From JAVBQU01 sp031548675 (GTDB taxonomy: Bacteria; Bacteroidota; Bacteroidia; Bacteroidales; P3): 17,068 bases of DNA. Shown here in pieces: positions 1 to 7,769 of this stretch; within the stretch, counting starts at the first letter, position 1; every line of letters starts with the position of its first letter. A program made the translations under genes and the position numbers. The notes beneath the pieces were generated by a model. That model was given only the letters and a program-made list of their open reading frames with translations, ran no database searches and had not been told where the DNA came from. The stretch lies in contig JAVBQU010000110.1 of NCBI GenBank assembly GCA_031548675.1, positions 1 through 17,068 on the forward strand, written 5' to 3'.

Positions 1-1719
1 AAAAATTATTTAAAGGAGACTATGCGGGGCGGACACTCCGACCTCAAACAACAATCCTCTCAAAATCAAACAAAAGGACTTGATATCGATTACGCTACCC
101 AATGGAGTTATGGAGTTGATGAAACAATGACTTTATTAATTCCTAATTTTAAAGGAGGTTCTTCTAACGGTAGCCTAAGTTCAAGTTCAGAAATTTATCA
201 ATCTTTAGTTAACCAAGGGGTTTCTAAGGGCGAAGCTGATCAAATAGTTAAACATCTTCCTTTATATTGGGGTACTCAGCCCTTTACTTCGGGTCCTGTT
301 TATGCAGGGGCTATTGTTGTTTTTTTATTTGTACTGGGTTTATTTATAGTAAAAACGCCATATAAATGGGGACTTCTTATTGCAACTATTTTATCGATTT
401 TATTATCTTGGCGTAGAAACTTTATGCCACTTACCGAATTTTTTATGAATTATTTTCCATATTATAATAAATTCAGGTCAGTATCGTCTATACTTGTTGT
501 AGCAGAGGTTACTATTCCTTTGCTAGGAATTTTAAGTTTAAAAGAAATTTGGGATAAACAAATCGACAAAGCAGAGTTACTCAAAAAAGTAAAATTATCT
601 ACTTATATTACTGGTGGTATTTGTTTGTTTTTCGCGCTATTTGGTAGTAGCTTATTTAATTTTTCTACACCGGAAGATGCTAAAGTTATGGGAGGTTTAG
701 CTGATGCACTTATTACTGACAGAATTTCTATCTTTAGAACAGATTGCATACGTTCTCTCATTTTTATTTTGCTTGCTGCCGGAGCTTTGTTTTTATTCAG
801 CAAAGATAAAATTAAACCTATTTACCTAACGCTTATCATCGGCGGCTTAATCTTGATTGACATGTGGGGGGTAGACAAACGTTATTTTAATGATGATAAC
901 TTTGTACCTAAAAAGCAAATAGAAGCAAATTTTCAACCAACAAGTGCAGATCTAGAAATACTACAAGATACTGATATTCATTACCGTGTATTAAATGTTT
1001 CTACCAATACTTATAATGATGCCCATACCTCTTACTTTCATAAATCTATTGGAGGCTACCATGGGGCTAAACTCCGCAGGTATCAAGACTTGATAGAGCA
1101 TCATCTTTCAAAAGGAAACTGGAGAGTTATGAGCATGTTGAATACAAAGTATTTTATAGTACCTGTTAAAGGCGAAGAGCCTCAGGTGCAAAGAAATGTT
1201 GCAGCTTTGGGTAATGCTTGGTTTGTAGATTCTATCCAAATGGTAAATTCTGCTGATGAAGAAATTAATGCATTGGATCATTTCGAGCCTGCAAATACAG
1301 CCATTGTTGATAAACAATTCGGTAAATTTGTGGCTAATTTCCATCCTTCAGCAAAAGATTCTACAGCAAGCATAAAACTTACATCGTATGAACCGGATAA
1401 ATTAGTTTATGTTTCTAAATCCGGGATGGATAGATTAGCTGTTTTTTCCGAAATTTATTATCCGGGTGATTGGCATGCGTACATTGACAATAAACCTGTG
1501 GAACATTTCCGTGTTAATTATGTTTTACGTGCAATTAACGTACCTGCAGGAGAACATACAATAAAATTCGAATTTATTCCTAACATTAGTAAAGCACTTT
1601 CAATTTCTATATCTTGCTTTATATTTATTGCTCTCTATGCTTTAGGAGGCATTATTTATTCTATAAAGATCTATCGTAAAAAAAAGAAAACTACAGCTGA
1701 AAGTAATAAGGCAAAATAG
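1..1719 (+). CDS. YfhO-family multi-pass membrane protein, C-terminal part (5' end outside window)
   Basis: The reading frame is open from base 1, and the first codons (KNYLKETMRGG) continue straight into the first ATG at 22. That ATG is therefore most likely internal and the true start lies upstream. About 572 residues are visible. Counting from the internal Met, there are hydrophobic segments near 95-111, 116-130, 155-172, 192-212, 243-260 and 267-284. A long soluble region follows (about 290-525), then a last membrane helix near 533-555 and a Lys-rich tail. This layout, and the ETMRGG stretch before a periplasmic loop, fit the YfhO family, which in Bacteroidota is usually 800 residues or more. 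YfhO in Bacillus is linked to glycosylation of lipoteichoic acid, and the family is thought to be GT-C-like glycosyltransferases. The substrate here is unknown. It ends 2 bp before the GT2 gene, so the two are probably co-transcribed. Confidence 0.8.
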   Translation, partial: KNYLKETMRGGHSDLKQQSSQNQTKGLDIDYATQWSYGVDETMTLLIPNFKGGSSNGSLSSSSEIYQSLVNQGVSKGEADQIVKHLPLYWGTQPFTSGPVYAGAIVVFLFVLGLFIVKTPYKWGLLIATILSILLSWRRNFMPLTEFFMNYFPYYNKFRSVSSILVVAEVTIPLLGILSLKEIWDKQIDKAELLKKVKLSTYITGGICLFFALFGSSLFNFSTPEDAKVMGGLADALITDRISIFRTDCIRSLIFILLAAGALFLFSKDKIKPIYLTLIIGGLILIDMWGVDKRYFNDDNFVPKKQIEANFQPTSADLEILQDTDIHYRVLNVSTNTYNDAHTSYFHKSIGGYHGAKLRRYQDLIEHHLSKGNWRVMSMLNTKYFIVPVKGEEPQVQRNVAALGNAWFVDSIQMVNSADEEINALDHFEPANTAIVDKQFGKFVANFHPSAKDSTASIKLTSYEPDKLVYVSKSGMDRLAVFSEIYYPGDWHAYIDNKPVEHFRVNYVLRAINVPAGEHTIKFEFIPNISKALSISISCFIFIALYALGGIIYSIKIYRKKKKTTAESNKAK

Positions 1720-1721
1720 CA

Positions 1722-2627
1722 ATGAAATTATTTTCTATAATTATTTGTACATATAATAGAATAGATTTCCTGCCTAAAGCATTGGCAGGGCTTAGCAAGC
1801 AAATTCTGTCTGCTAATGAATTTGAAATTATACTTGTAAATAATAATAGTCCTGATTCTACGGATAGTTTTTGTAAAAACTTTATTGAGCAACATCCTGA
1901 TTTAGATATTCAATATGAAATTGAATATAATCAGGGATTATCTTATGCCAGAAATAAAGGTATTGAATTGGCTAATGGCGAATTCTTGATTTTTTTAGAT
2001 GATGATGCTATTCCTATTCCCGAATATTTATCTCATCTTAAAACGTTTTTCAATACTTATCCTGATGCTATTGCATGTGGAGGAAGAATTTATCCTCTTT
2101 TTGAAAGCAAACGTCCAAAATGGATGTCGTCTTTTCTACTCCCTTTAACATCCTCAATTGATTTAGGAAATAAAGTAAAACTCTTCTCACTTAATCAGTA
2201 CCCTATTGGGGCTAACATGGCTTTCAGGAAAGATGTTTTCCAAAAATATGGATTATTTGATGTGAATCTTGGACGCAGAGGAAATAACCTTGAAGGTTCT
2301 GAAGAAAAAGCTATTTTTCTTCAGCTTTATAAAAATAAGGGAGCTGTTTATTATGTGCCTGATGCTATTGTCCATCATGCTGTACCTGATAAGCGATTGA
2401 CTTATGATTTTTTTAAACGCCAAGCACAGGGTATCGGTTACAGTGAAAGAATTAGAGCTCTATCTATTTCTAAAATAGAGTATACTAAAAGTATTGTAAA
2501 AGAATTACTGAAATGGGGAGCAAGTTTTTGGCTCTGTATTTTTTATGTAGCCACTTTCCACTATCAAGCAGGATGGAAATTATTGGTTTTTCGCTGGCTG
2601 GTGTCTTCTAAGTTATTCAGGAAATAA
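1722..2627 (+). CDS. glycosyltransferase family 2 protein
   Basis: This 301-residue protein has a GT-A fold of the GT2 family. It opens with FSIIICTYNR (residues 4-13), the nucleotide-sugar binding strand. The acidic LDDDA motif at 92-96 is the metal and diphosphate site. GANMAFRK (163-170) and GSEEKAIFLQL (192-202, acidic catalytic region) follow. A hydrophobic stretch near 265-280 may sit at the inner face of the membrane. It would transfer a sugar from an NDP-sugar to a growing glycan, but donor and acceptor cannot be read from the sequence. The ATG lies 2 bp after the stop of the YfhO gene, so the pair looks like one transcript, ended by the stem-loop at 2628-2654. Whether it serves the glycan cluster on the other strand is only suggested by proximity. 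Confidence 0.92.
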   Translation: MKLFSIIICTYNRIDFLPKALAGLSKQILSANEFEIILVNNNSPDSTDSFCKNFIEQHPDLDIQYEIEYNQGLSYARNKGIELANGEFLIFLDDDAIPIPEYLSHLKTFFNTYPDAIACGGRIYPLFESKRPKWMSSFLLPLTSSIDLGNKVKLFSLNQYPIGANMAFRKDVFQKYGLFDVNLGRRGNNLEGSEEKAIFLQLYKNKGAVYYVPDAIVHHAVPDKRLTYDFFKRQAQGIGYSERIRALSISKIEYTKSIVKELLKWGASFWLCIFYVATFHYQAGWKLLVFRWLVSSKLFRK

Positions 2628-2654
2628 AAAAGGGTGGAATTTCCCCACCCTTTT
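2628..2654. terminator. bidirectional intrinsic terminator between convergent operons
   Basis: A 10-bp perfect stem, AAAAGGGTGG / CCACCCTTTT, encloses a 7-base loop (2638-2644). The GC-rich core has an A run on its left and a T run on its right, so the RNA from either strand ends in a U tract. It starts directly after the GT2 stop codon and lies about 40 bp from the stop of the last minus-strand glycan gene. Confidence 0.9.
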
Positions 2655-2696
2655 GATTATAATCTCTAAAACATTCCAGAATATTTGTATCGAAAA

Positions 2697-3341
2697 TTAT
2701 TTTACTTTCTCCACACATATAACATCTGATTCAACTGAAATTTGGTAGCGTGAATCATAACTTTTAATATGCTCTGCCAATGCTTCTAAAGTAGGATAAT
2801 CATCTTTACCTATAAAAGCCCGGGCATCATCAATCAAAAGCACATGTTCAAAATTAGAATTAGTAAAGATTGCTGATATTTCTTCCATAATAGGACACTG
2901 CTTATCTCCTTGTGAGGTTATACCCGCAGAATAATGCCCATCTAACCAGAATATCACAGGTTCCTGAACATTTTTCATCAAACTATTCAAGACGATTCCG
3001 CTATCGCCATTGCATAATTCTACTTTTTTATTTTTTCTAAATCGTTTTTTTGCTCGCTCAAATAATTTTTTATCTACTTCTATCGAAATAATTTTTGCAA
3101 AGTTATCTTTTTGTGCTGTAATCATTGCGCCCAAATATGTACCTGTTTCTACAAGGGTTTTATAATGGGTCTTTGCTTGGTATTTTGCAATAATTTGCTG
3201 TTTAACTATATGGGGCGGAGGTATTGGACATCCATTAGCATGCCATTTTTTCAGATTTCTCTTATCCATATATTTATGAATAGGAGTTTTTATAAATTCA
3301 GGCAAGTGTATTTCCAAATATACAGAAAAAGATGTTTTCAT
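2697..3341 (-). CDS. methyltransferase-fold protein, last gene of the glycan cluster
   Basis: This 214-residue protein resembles class I SAM-dependent methyltransferases. Motif I is LVETGTYLGA (63-72), with the glycines expected at the SAM loop. SIEVD (86-90) ends in the acidic residue that would bind the SAM ribose. NGDS (111-114), FWLDGHYS (131-138) and LLIDDAR (168-174) follow, giving the alternating strands of the Rossmann-like core. The first 55 residues are basic with a PIPPPH stretch (39-44) and show no clear membrane helix. The target is unknown; O-methylation of a sugar is the natural guess from its place at the end of a glycosyltransferase cluster. It is separated from the GT11 gene by 77 bp that contain a possible -7 box, so it may have its own promoter. 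No methyl acceptor or catalytic residue can be assigned. Confidence 0.75.
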   Translation of the reverse strand: MKTSFSVYLEIHLPEFIKTPIHKYMDKRNLKKWHANGCPIPPPHIVKQQIIAKYQAKTHYKTLVETGTYLGAMITAQKDNFAKIISIEVDKKLFERAKKRFRKNKKVELCNGDSGIVLNSLMKNVQEPVIFWLDGHYSAGITSQGDKQCPIMEEISAIFTNSNFEHVLLIDDARAFIGKDDYPTLEALAEHIKSYDSRYQISVESDVICVEKVK

Positions 3342-3370
3342 GTTATATATAATCTAGTTGTAGTAATATA

Positions 3371-3378
3371 CAAATTTA
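3371..3378 (-). promoter_or_regulatory. possible Bacteroidota -7 promoter box (TAAATTTG) upstream of the terminal methyltransferase gene
   Basis: The minus strand reads TAAATTTG, matching TAnnTTTG, about 30 bp before the ATG at 3341. No convincing -33 TTTG was found 19-21 bp upstream. In DNA this AT-rich the box can occur by chance, so this is a weak call. Confidence 0.3.
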
Positions 3379-3418
3379 CGATATTTTCGTTTACCTAATT
3401 ATTTTTTTCTTAATTAAT

Positions 3419-4297
3419 TCAGTCTACTCTAATCCAAGTTTCAGGCAATATGCGATCTATTGTTTTGTCAATCTCTATATTATACCATTTTGAAGGAGTT
3501 AAAACTATTTTTTCTGGATGCGCATTTAACCATGCTCCCCACCAACTAAATGAACTATTAGCTATAATGTGGTGCTTGCAACAGCTCATTAATTGCATGT
3601 CGCGAAAAGCGTTTAAACCTTTATTATGTGAAATGTAACAAGCATCTTCCAATAATAGATTATCTTTCACCCATTCGGGATCATCCGAAAAAACAAAAAA
3701 AGATGGATTTGCAACCATTGTTTGGATTTTTTTTATGGCTTTATCGTAATAATCAAGAGTGCAAATATTTCCATATATCCCTTGCAGATTTGCCTGCATA
3801 TAGTCGCCTCTACGAATATGAATGCTTACAGGGTTTTCTGCCTGCTCTATTTTACCGCAAATTTCTATGTTTTTAAAATCATCAAATGGGTAAAAAGTGA
3901 AATCGTTGCGTAAAATTTGTGTAACAGCAGAACTATAATATTTATCTTGCCAAAATCCCATTAACAGAGTTTCTTTTTGAAGCAAAAAATGTTCTGTATC
4001 TATTGGATTTTTTATATTTTCAAAAAGTAATGTTCTACAGGAAAAATTAATTTGATTTCTTAACAAGAAAATCAAATTATAGTAATTGTTCTTCAAAAAA
4101 GAAGTGATAATAGCTGGCTTATTTTTTTCAATATTAGGAAATGCACGAAAAAGATCGAAGCCATTGTGTCTGTTTAAAGATGGTGAAGCAATGCAAATTT
4201 CAAGATTTGATTCTCCTTTCGATTGCAGGAATCGATAAAATGCGTGTAGGAACATTTGATTACCCAGCCCTCCTTGAAAATATATGATACGTTTCAT
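3419..4297 (-). CDS. GT11 glycosyltransferase, alpha-1,2-fucosyltransferase-like
   Basis: This 292-residue protein has the full set of family 11 marks. GGLGNQMF (9-16) is at the N-terminus, HIRRGDY (160-166) is the HxRRxDY donor-binding motif of GDP-fucose transferases, FVFSDD is at 201-206, and NSSFSWWGAWL at 247-257. Length and motif spacing match bacterial enzymes such as FutC and WbsJ, so it looks complete. Known members move fucose from GDP-Fuc to the 2-OH of a terminal galactose, making the H antigen. It starts 3 bp after the stop of the GT6 gene, so they are surely translated from one message. GT6 enzymes of the ABO type need exactly the Fuc-alpha1,2-Gal product as acceptor, which supports H-type activity here. 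No GDP-fucose synthesis genes lie in the window. The acceptor is inferred, not seen. Confidence 0.9.
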   Translation of the reverse strand: MKRIIYFQGGLGNQMFLHAFYRFLQSKGESNLEICIASPSLNRHNGFDLFRAFPNIEKNKPAIITSFLKNNYYNLIFLLRNQINFSCRTLLFENIKNPIDTEHFLLQKETLLMGFWQDKYYSSAVTQILRNDFTFYPFDDFKNIEICGKIEQAENPVSIHIRRGDYMQANLQGIYGNICTLDYYDKAIKKIQTMVANPSFFVFSDDPEWVKDNLLLEDACYISHNKGLNAFRDMQLMSCCKHHIIANSSFSWWGAWLNAHPEKIVLTPSKWYNIEIDKTIDRILPETWIRVD

Positions 4298-4300
4298 CGG

Positions 4301-5116
4301 CTATTTATAATAATCTCGTTTAAATAATTTTGCCATTATCAATCTATATCTATCCTTAAAAAATAATTTGAAGTTACTTTCTGGAGTATCTCGTTTCCCT
4401 CTTAAATAATCGAAACCAAAATGACGTCCTTTGCTTACAATTTCTATTTTCTTTTTAAATGGCAGAGATCCATCTTCTGGGTATAAATAAGATGGTGTTA
4501 AAATTTTCACATCACCTCTACCTAGTACATATTTATTCCAATGGGATTCGTCATACCATATAGCAAAAACATTATTTTCCAAATCAAGTTGAACTTGATT
4601 CCGTAATGTTTCTATGGCTTCTATAAATTGCTGGGACTTTCCTCCTTGTAAAGCGCCCTGTACATAGTATTTACCTTCTGTAAAAGGAATATATGCTGTT
4701 GATTTTTCGTCCCTACAATAAGGAAATTGCTGAATATTTTTATCGAAATAATACGGGTGCTGGCATGCCAATAAATTTTGCTCTCCTACAGGAAAAAAAT
4801 CTTCAAAAAAAATTGTTTGCGTAAAGATTATGTTTGCATTAAAAAATACAAGGTAATCATATTTTTCCAATTCAGATTTAATCTTAAGAAATATATCAAA
4901 CCTCATTAAAGACATCAGGGGCCAACCTAAGCTTTCCTGATATATGCGATGAATTCTGGTGTTATTTTCTTCTCCTATAATTTTTTCTGCATCTGTAAAT
5001 ACAAAATAATGCTTTTCAATATTTGGTATAAACTTACTTTCGCAGCTCTCATAAAAAGCTTTCCAAAAAGCCCTGTATCGTCCTACACAAAAATAAAGAA
5101 TTCCGATTTTATTCAT
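4301..5116 (-). CDS. GT6 family glycosyltransferase, ABO blood-group-transferase-like, with NxN in place of DxD
   Basis: This 271-residue protein aligns along its length with the catalytic domain of mammalian GT6 enzymes (ABO transferases, alpha-1,3-galactosyltransferase) but has no membrane anchor. Conserved blocks are ILYFCVGRY (5-13), GWPLMSLMRFDIF (64-76), YLVFFNANIIF (88-98), EGKYYVQGALQGG (147-159) and IWYDESHWNKY (186-196). E190 matches the glutamate of the human WHDESHLNKY block, seen as the catalytic carboxylate. The metal-binding DxD is replaced by N93-A94-N95, as known for most bacterial GT6 enzymes, which work without divalent metal (for example Bacteroides ovatus BoGT6a). A gapless match to the human donor-specificity stretch gives Q153-G154-A155. 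The donor, UDP-Gal or UDP-GalNAc, stays open. The start overlaps the GT9 stop by 4 bp (ATGA), indicating translational coupling. GT11 follows 3 bp downstream. Confidence 0.93.
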   Translation of the reverse strand: MNKIGILYFCVGRYRAFWKAFYESCESKFIPNIEKHYFVFTDAEKIIGEENNTRIHRIYQESLGWPLMSLMRFDIFLKIKSELEKYDYLVFFNANIIFTQTIFFEDFFPVGEQNLLACQHPYYFDKNIQQFPYCRDEKSTAYIPFTEGKYYVQGALQGGKSQQFIEAIETLRNQVQLDLENNVFAIWYDESHWNKYVLGRGDVKILTPSYLYPEDGSLPFKKKIEIVSKGRHFGFDYLRGKRDTPESNFKLFFKDRYRLIMAKLFKRDYYK

Positions 5117-6291
5117 ATCGTTTTATTATTCTGTGTGTTTAAAATATCCCTTAATGCTTCTTTTGCATTTTCTACCTCAATTTCAGCAACACACTTCCAT
5201 TTTCCGTTTACCAAAGGATACTTACATTGCCAATTGCAGTAATAACAATCCATCATCTTATTAACCGTTTTGATTCGAAAAGATGATAATAGATTTTCAG
5301 GATAAGGAACAAAACGCTTCCAATGTCCGCCTCCACAAAAAATTATACCCGGTATTTGCAAAGCTATTGAAATATGGGCTGAAGAAGATTCATTATTAAT
5401 AGTAAACTCAGCTCCTTTAATAAGCTCAAAAGATTCCCAAAGAGATAAATTGCCTACAAGATTCAGCACAACTTTTGATTTATCAATCAATTTTTCAAAG
5501 TACTCTGCCAAATAATTTTCGCTACTATGCCCATTAAGCACAATTGTTAAATCTGATGGAATTATCTGGGCTAATTCTGCAAAATTCTCCACAGACCATG
5601 CTCTTTTCAACGTACCTGCTCCTAAAGTAATTACACAATAAGGAGTATTAATCAAGTTTGTTTTTTTAATAAATGGCAGATTCGGCAAGTCTGCCTCAAA
5701 ATGAGCTAAACCAAGACCTCTTATAAATTCTTGATGCTGTAATAATTCGTGTTGCCATGCACGTTTTGATGGAATAATTTTTGTATACTTTTTATCTGCT
5801 TTCTTTTGTACGGCTTTTGGTATATATGCAGGATCGGCATCAAAACCAATTATTTCTTCTGTATTTGCCCATTTTACAGCTAGTTCAGCCCCTTTATGTG
5901 GAATGCGCATATAAGTAGATGAAATTACTTTAGTAAACTTATATTTTCTAAGATTTCGAATAAATTTCCAACGATACCAAATCCGTTTTTGTATGTGATT
6001 TTCTAAAGGAAATACTAGAGAAATGCCATCCAATTTTTCTGCAATTTCCTTAACACTTTGTTGACAAAGAATGGCAATTTTTTGATTGGAATAAAGCTCT
6101 TTATAGGCACGAATTGTATCTGTCCAAATTACAAAATCTCCAATAGCATCTAAACGAATAAGTAATATATCGTATTTATACTTCGTTTTTACAGATAATT
6201 TAGCAAAAAAGTCAAAAATCGAAAAACAGAAATGCAGAAATTTTTCCACTTTAAAAGTTTTTGTTATTCGGGTTGTTTCTTTACAATACAT
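5113..6291 (-). CDS. glycosyltransferase family 9 (heptosyltransferase-like)
   Basis: This 392-residue protein has the GT-B fold of family 9. ILLIRLDAIGDFV (42-54) carries the N-terminal GDxxh motif. ITLGAGTLKRAWSVENFAEL (221-240) opens the donor-binding domain, and INNESSSAHISIAL (298-311) is the family's active-site region (usually NDSGxxH). FCGGGHWKRFVPY (318-330) follows. The C-terminus has a cysteine group C349, C352, C356 and C367 that could bind a metal. Family 9 enzymes transfer heptose to lipopolysaccharide core, so with hddA and hddC nearby this is the likeliest user of the heptose, although classic members use ADP-heptose rather than GDP-heptose. The first 40 residues are an extension before the core. 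The ATG lies 28 bp inside the preceding methyltransferase gene, and no later Met precedes the first motif. Confidence 0.88.
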   Translation of the reverse strand: MYCKETTRITKTFKVEKFLHFCFSIFDFFAKLSVKTKYKYDILLIRLDAIGDFVIWTDTIRAYKELYSNQKIAILCQQSVKEIAEKLDGISLVFPLENHIQKRIWYRWKFIRNLRKYKFTKVISSTYMRIPHKGAELAVKWANTEEIIGFDADPAYIPKAVQKKADKKYTKIIPSKRAWQHELLQHQEFIRGLGLAHFEADLPNLPFIKKTNLINTPYCVITLGAGTLKRAWSVENFAELAQIIPSDLTIVLNGHSSENYLAEYFEKLIDKSKVVLNLVGNLSLWESFELIKGAEFTINNESSSAHISIALQIPGIIFCGGGHWKRFVPYPENLLSSFRIKTVNKMMDCYYCNWQCKYPLVNGKWKCVAEIEVENAKEALRDILNTQNNKTI

Positions 6292-6902
6292 TGAATTTGT
6301 GCAACAACATTTTCCTTATCAAGTTGAGATGTTGCATTAAACATACGTCCCAACCAAGAACGCTTCATAAAACGTGGTTTAAATAATGTTTTATGAAAAA
6401 ATGTATTTGTTTTCTTTGCAAATGAAAGTAAATGCCTGTCATAGCCTATATCCTGCAATTCCAAATTAATAATATTCCCATTGGGCAAAGAATTTGCCAA
6501 TTCCAATACATTATAGGATACCGACGACCAGCTTTTTCTTTTAGATATTGTAAATGTTGCCTTGTGATCTGAATTATACTGACTAGGCCAAACACCCTGT
6601 TCATACAAATCTTCATCTGGAACTAAAAATATCAAATGACCTCCGGGTTTCACCAATTTCCACCATTCTTGCAATGCTTGTTCAGGTTTATGCATATGCT
6701 CCAAACAATGAGAAGAATACACAAAATCAAAAACTTCAGTTACATATTTGCTTATTTCATTGGCATCACCATCTTCGACATCAAATTTTCTAACATCAGG
6801 TTTGATTGGGTCTGGTCCACAGCCGATATCAATGCCATCTCCTTCAATTAATGATTTTTCAAAATCAGTCCAAAACTTTAAAGTTTGCGTTGTTGCTGTC
6901 AT
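6264..6902 (-). CDS. class I SAM-dependent methyltransferase (Methyltransf_11 type)
   Basis: This 212-residue protein has clear SAM-binding features. IDIGCGP (24-30) is motif I, D41 in KFDVEDGD follows the second strand, and VYSSHCLEHM (61-70) matches the SxxxLEH motif of Methyltransf_11 proteins. LVKPGGHLIFLVPDE (83-97) is the post-I motif. Proteins with this layout in glycan clusters often methylate sugars or the end of a glycan chain, but the substrate cannot be told here. The gene begins 12 bp after the FkbM gene stops, and its 3' end overlaps the GT9 start by 28 bp, so translation of the two is probably coupled. No membrane segment is visible, so it should act in the cytoplasm. Confidence 0.88.
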   Translation of the reverse strand: MTATTQTLKFWTDFEKSLIEGDGIDIGCGPDPIKPDVRKFDVEDGDANEISKYVTEVFDFVYSSHCLEHMHKPEQALQEWWKLVKPGGHLIFLVPDEDLYEQGVWPSQYNSDHKATFTISKRKSWSSVSYNVLELANSLPNGNIINLELQDIGYDRHLLSFAKKTNTFFHKTLFKPRFMKRSWLGRMFNATSQLDKENVVAQIQCIVKKQPE

Positions 6903-6914
6903 ATCTTTAAATTT

Positions 6915-7763
6915 TTACAAGGCATAACAAACAGTTTCTCCAACAGTAGCATGCTGCCTGATATAAAACTTATAATCAGGATTTAACTGATGTATATAAA
7001 GGGGTATTTCCCACAAATCAGTATCTAAATGATATATACTAATTGCTAATTTGGGCTTATATGTACTTATTGTTTCTGCCATTCCTTTAAGAGCGTCCAT
7101 TTCAGCACCTTCTATATCCATTTTAACAAATGTAACCTCTTTCCTATCTTCTTCGGATAAGTAGTCATCAAATTTTACTAATTGTACTTTCTCCTGCCCT
7201 TTTTTACTAATTTGTGAACCTCCTGCATTCCAATCGAAAAAAGCTTCTTGCTTTGACGAGAAAAGTCCAACATTATGAATGCATATTTTCTGCATATCTA
7301 TTTTATGAGCTTCCAAGTTTTCTACAGCTTTTTCACATGTTCTCTTACTTGCTTCAAACATATGAACTTTCTTAAAGTCTCCTTTAGTTTTATTTACAAA
7401 TTCTAATACAGTATCTCCTATATACCCGCCGGCATCAACAAATACCTCTTCAGTGCTTAATTTAACTATATCTTTCACAAAATAATGCTCAGGGTCTCTG
7501 CGGATTGTTACTCCTAAAATATCTGTATATTGAATCTCTTTACTTACATCAAAAATTTCTCCCAAACATTTGTAATCTCTCAGTTTTTTTGCCTTTATAT
7601 TTAAGTCTATAACTTTTACCGATAATTCATCTTGAAGCAGAGATTTTAAATGATTTATTTTCTCTTTATTTTTATAGCAAAGCCAACGATATGGGAGTCC
7701 ATGCCTAATATATTTATAACCTATAATCTTACTTATTTTTTCTATTTTACTCATTTTCTCCAT
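6915..7763 (-). CDS. FkbM family methyltransferase
   Basis: This 282-residue protein carries the marks of the FkbM family (Methyltransf_21). EEVFVDAGGYIGDTVLEF (105-122) is the SAM-binding motif I, HMFEAS (134-139) ends the second strand, and VKMDIEGAEMDAL (213-225) is the strongly conserved KxDIEGxExxAL block. LAISIYH (239-245) is near the end. FkbM itself is an O-methyltransferase in FK506 synthesis, and homologues are common in bacterial glycan loci, where they are presumed to O-methylate sugars. The annotated start has a second Met at residue 4. The message reads GGAG four bases before that second ATG (7752-7754), so translation may begin there. It lies 6 bp after the preceding methyltransferase-like gene. 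Confidence 0.9.
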   Translation of the reverse strand: MEKMSKIEKISKIIGYKYIRHGLPYRWLCYKNKEKINHLKSLLQDELSVKVIDLNIKAKKLRDYKCLGEIFDVSKEIQYTDILGVTIRRDPEHYFVKDIVKLSTEEVFVDAGGYIGDTVLEFVNKTKGDFKKVHMFEASKRTCEKAVENLEAHKIDMQKICIHNVGLFSSKQEAFFDWNAGGSQISKKGQEKVQLVKFDDYLSEEDRKEVTFVKMDIEGAEMDALKGMAETISTYKPKLAISIYHLDTDLWEIPLYIHQLNPDYKFYIRQHATVGETVCYAL

Positions 7764-7769
7764 TATAAA

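Noticed and set aside
22..24. ATG at 22 as the true start of the YfhO-family gene
   Set aside because: The frame is open to base 1, the preceding codons fit the family, and the protein would lack its N-terminal membrane half.
3450..3913. Overlapping plus-strand open frames opposite the GT11 gene
   Set aside because: The minus-strand frame has all GT11 motifs; the plus-strand products resemble nothing known to me and overlap each other.
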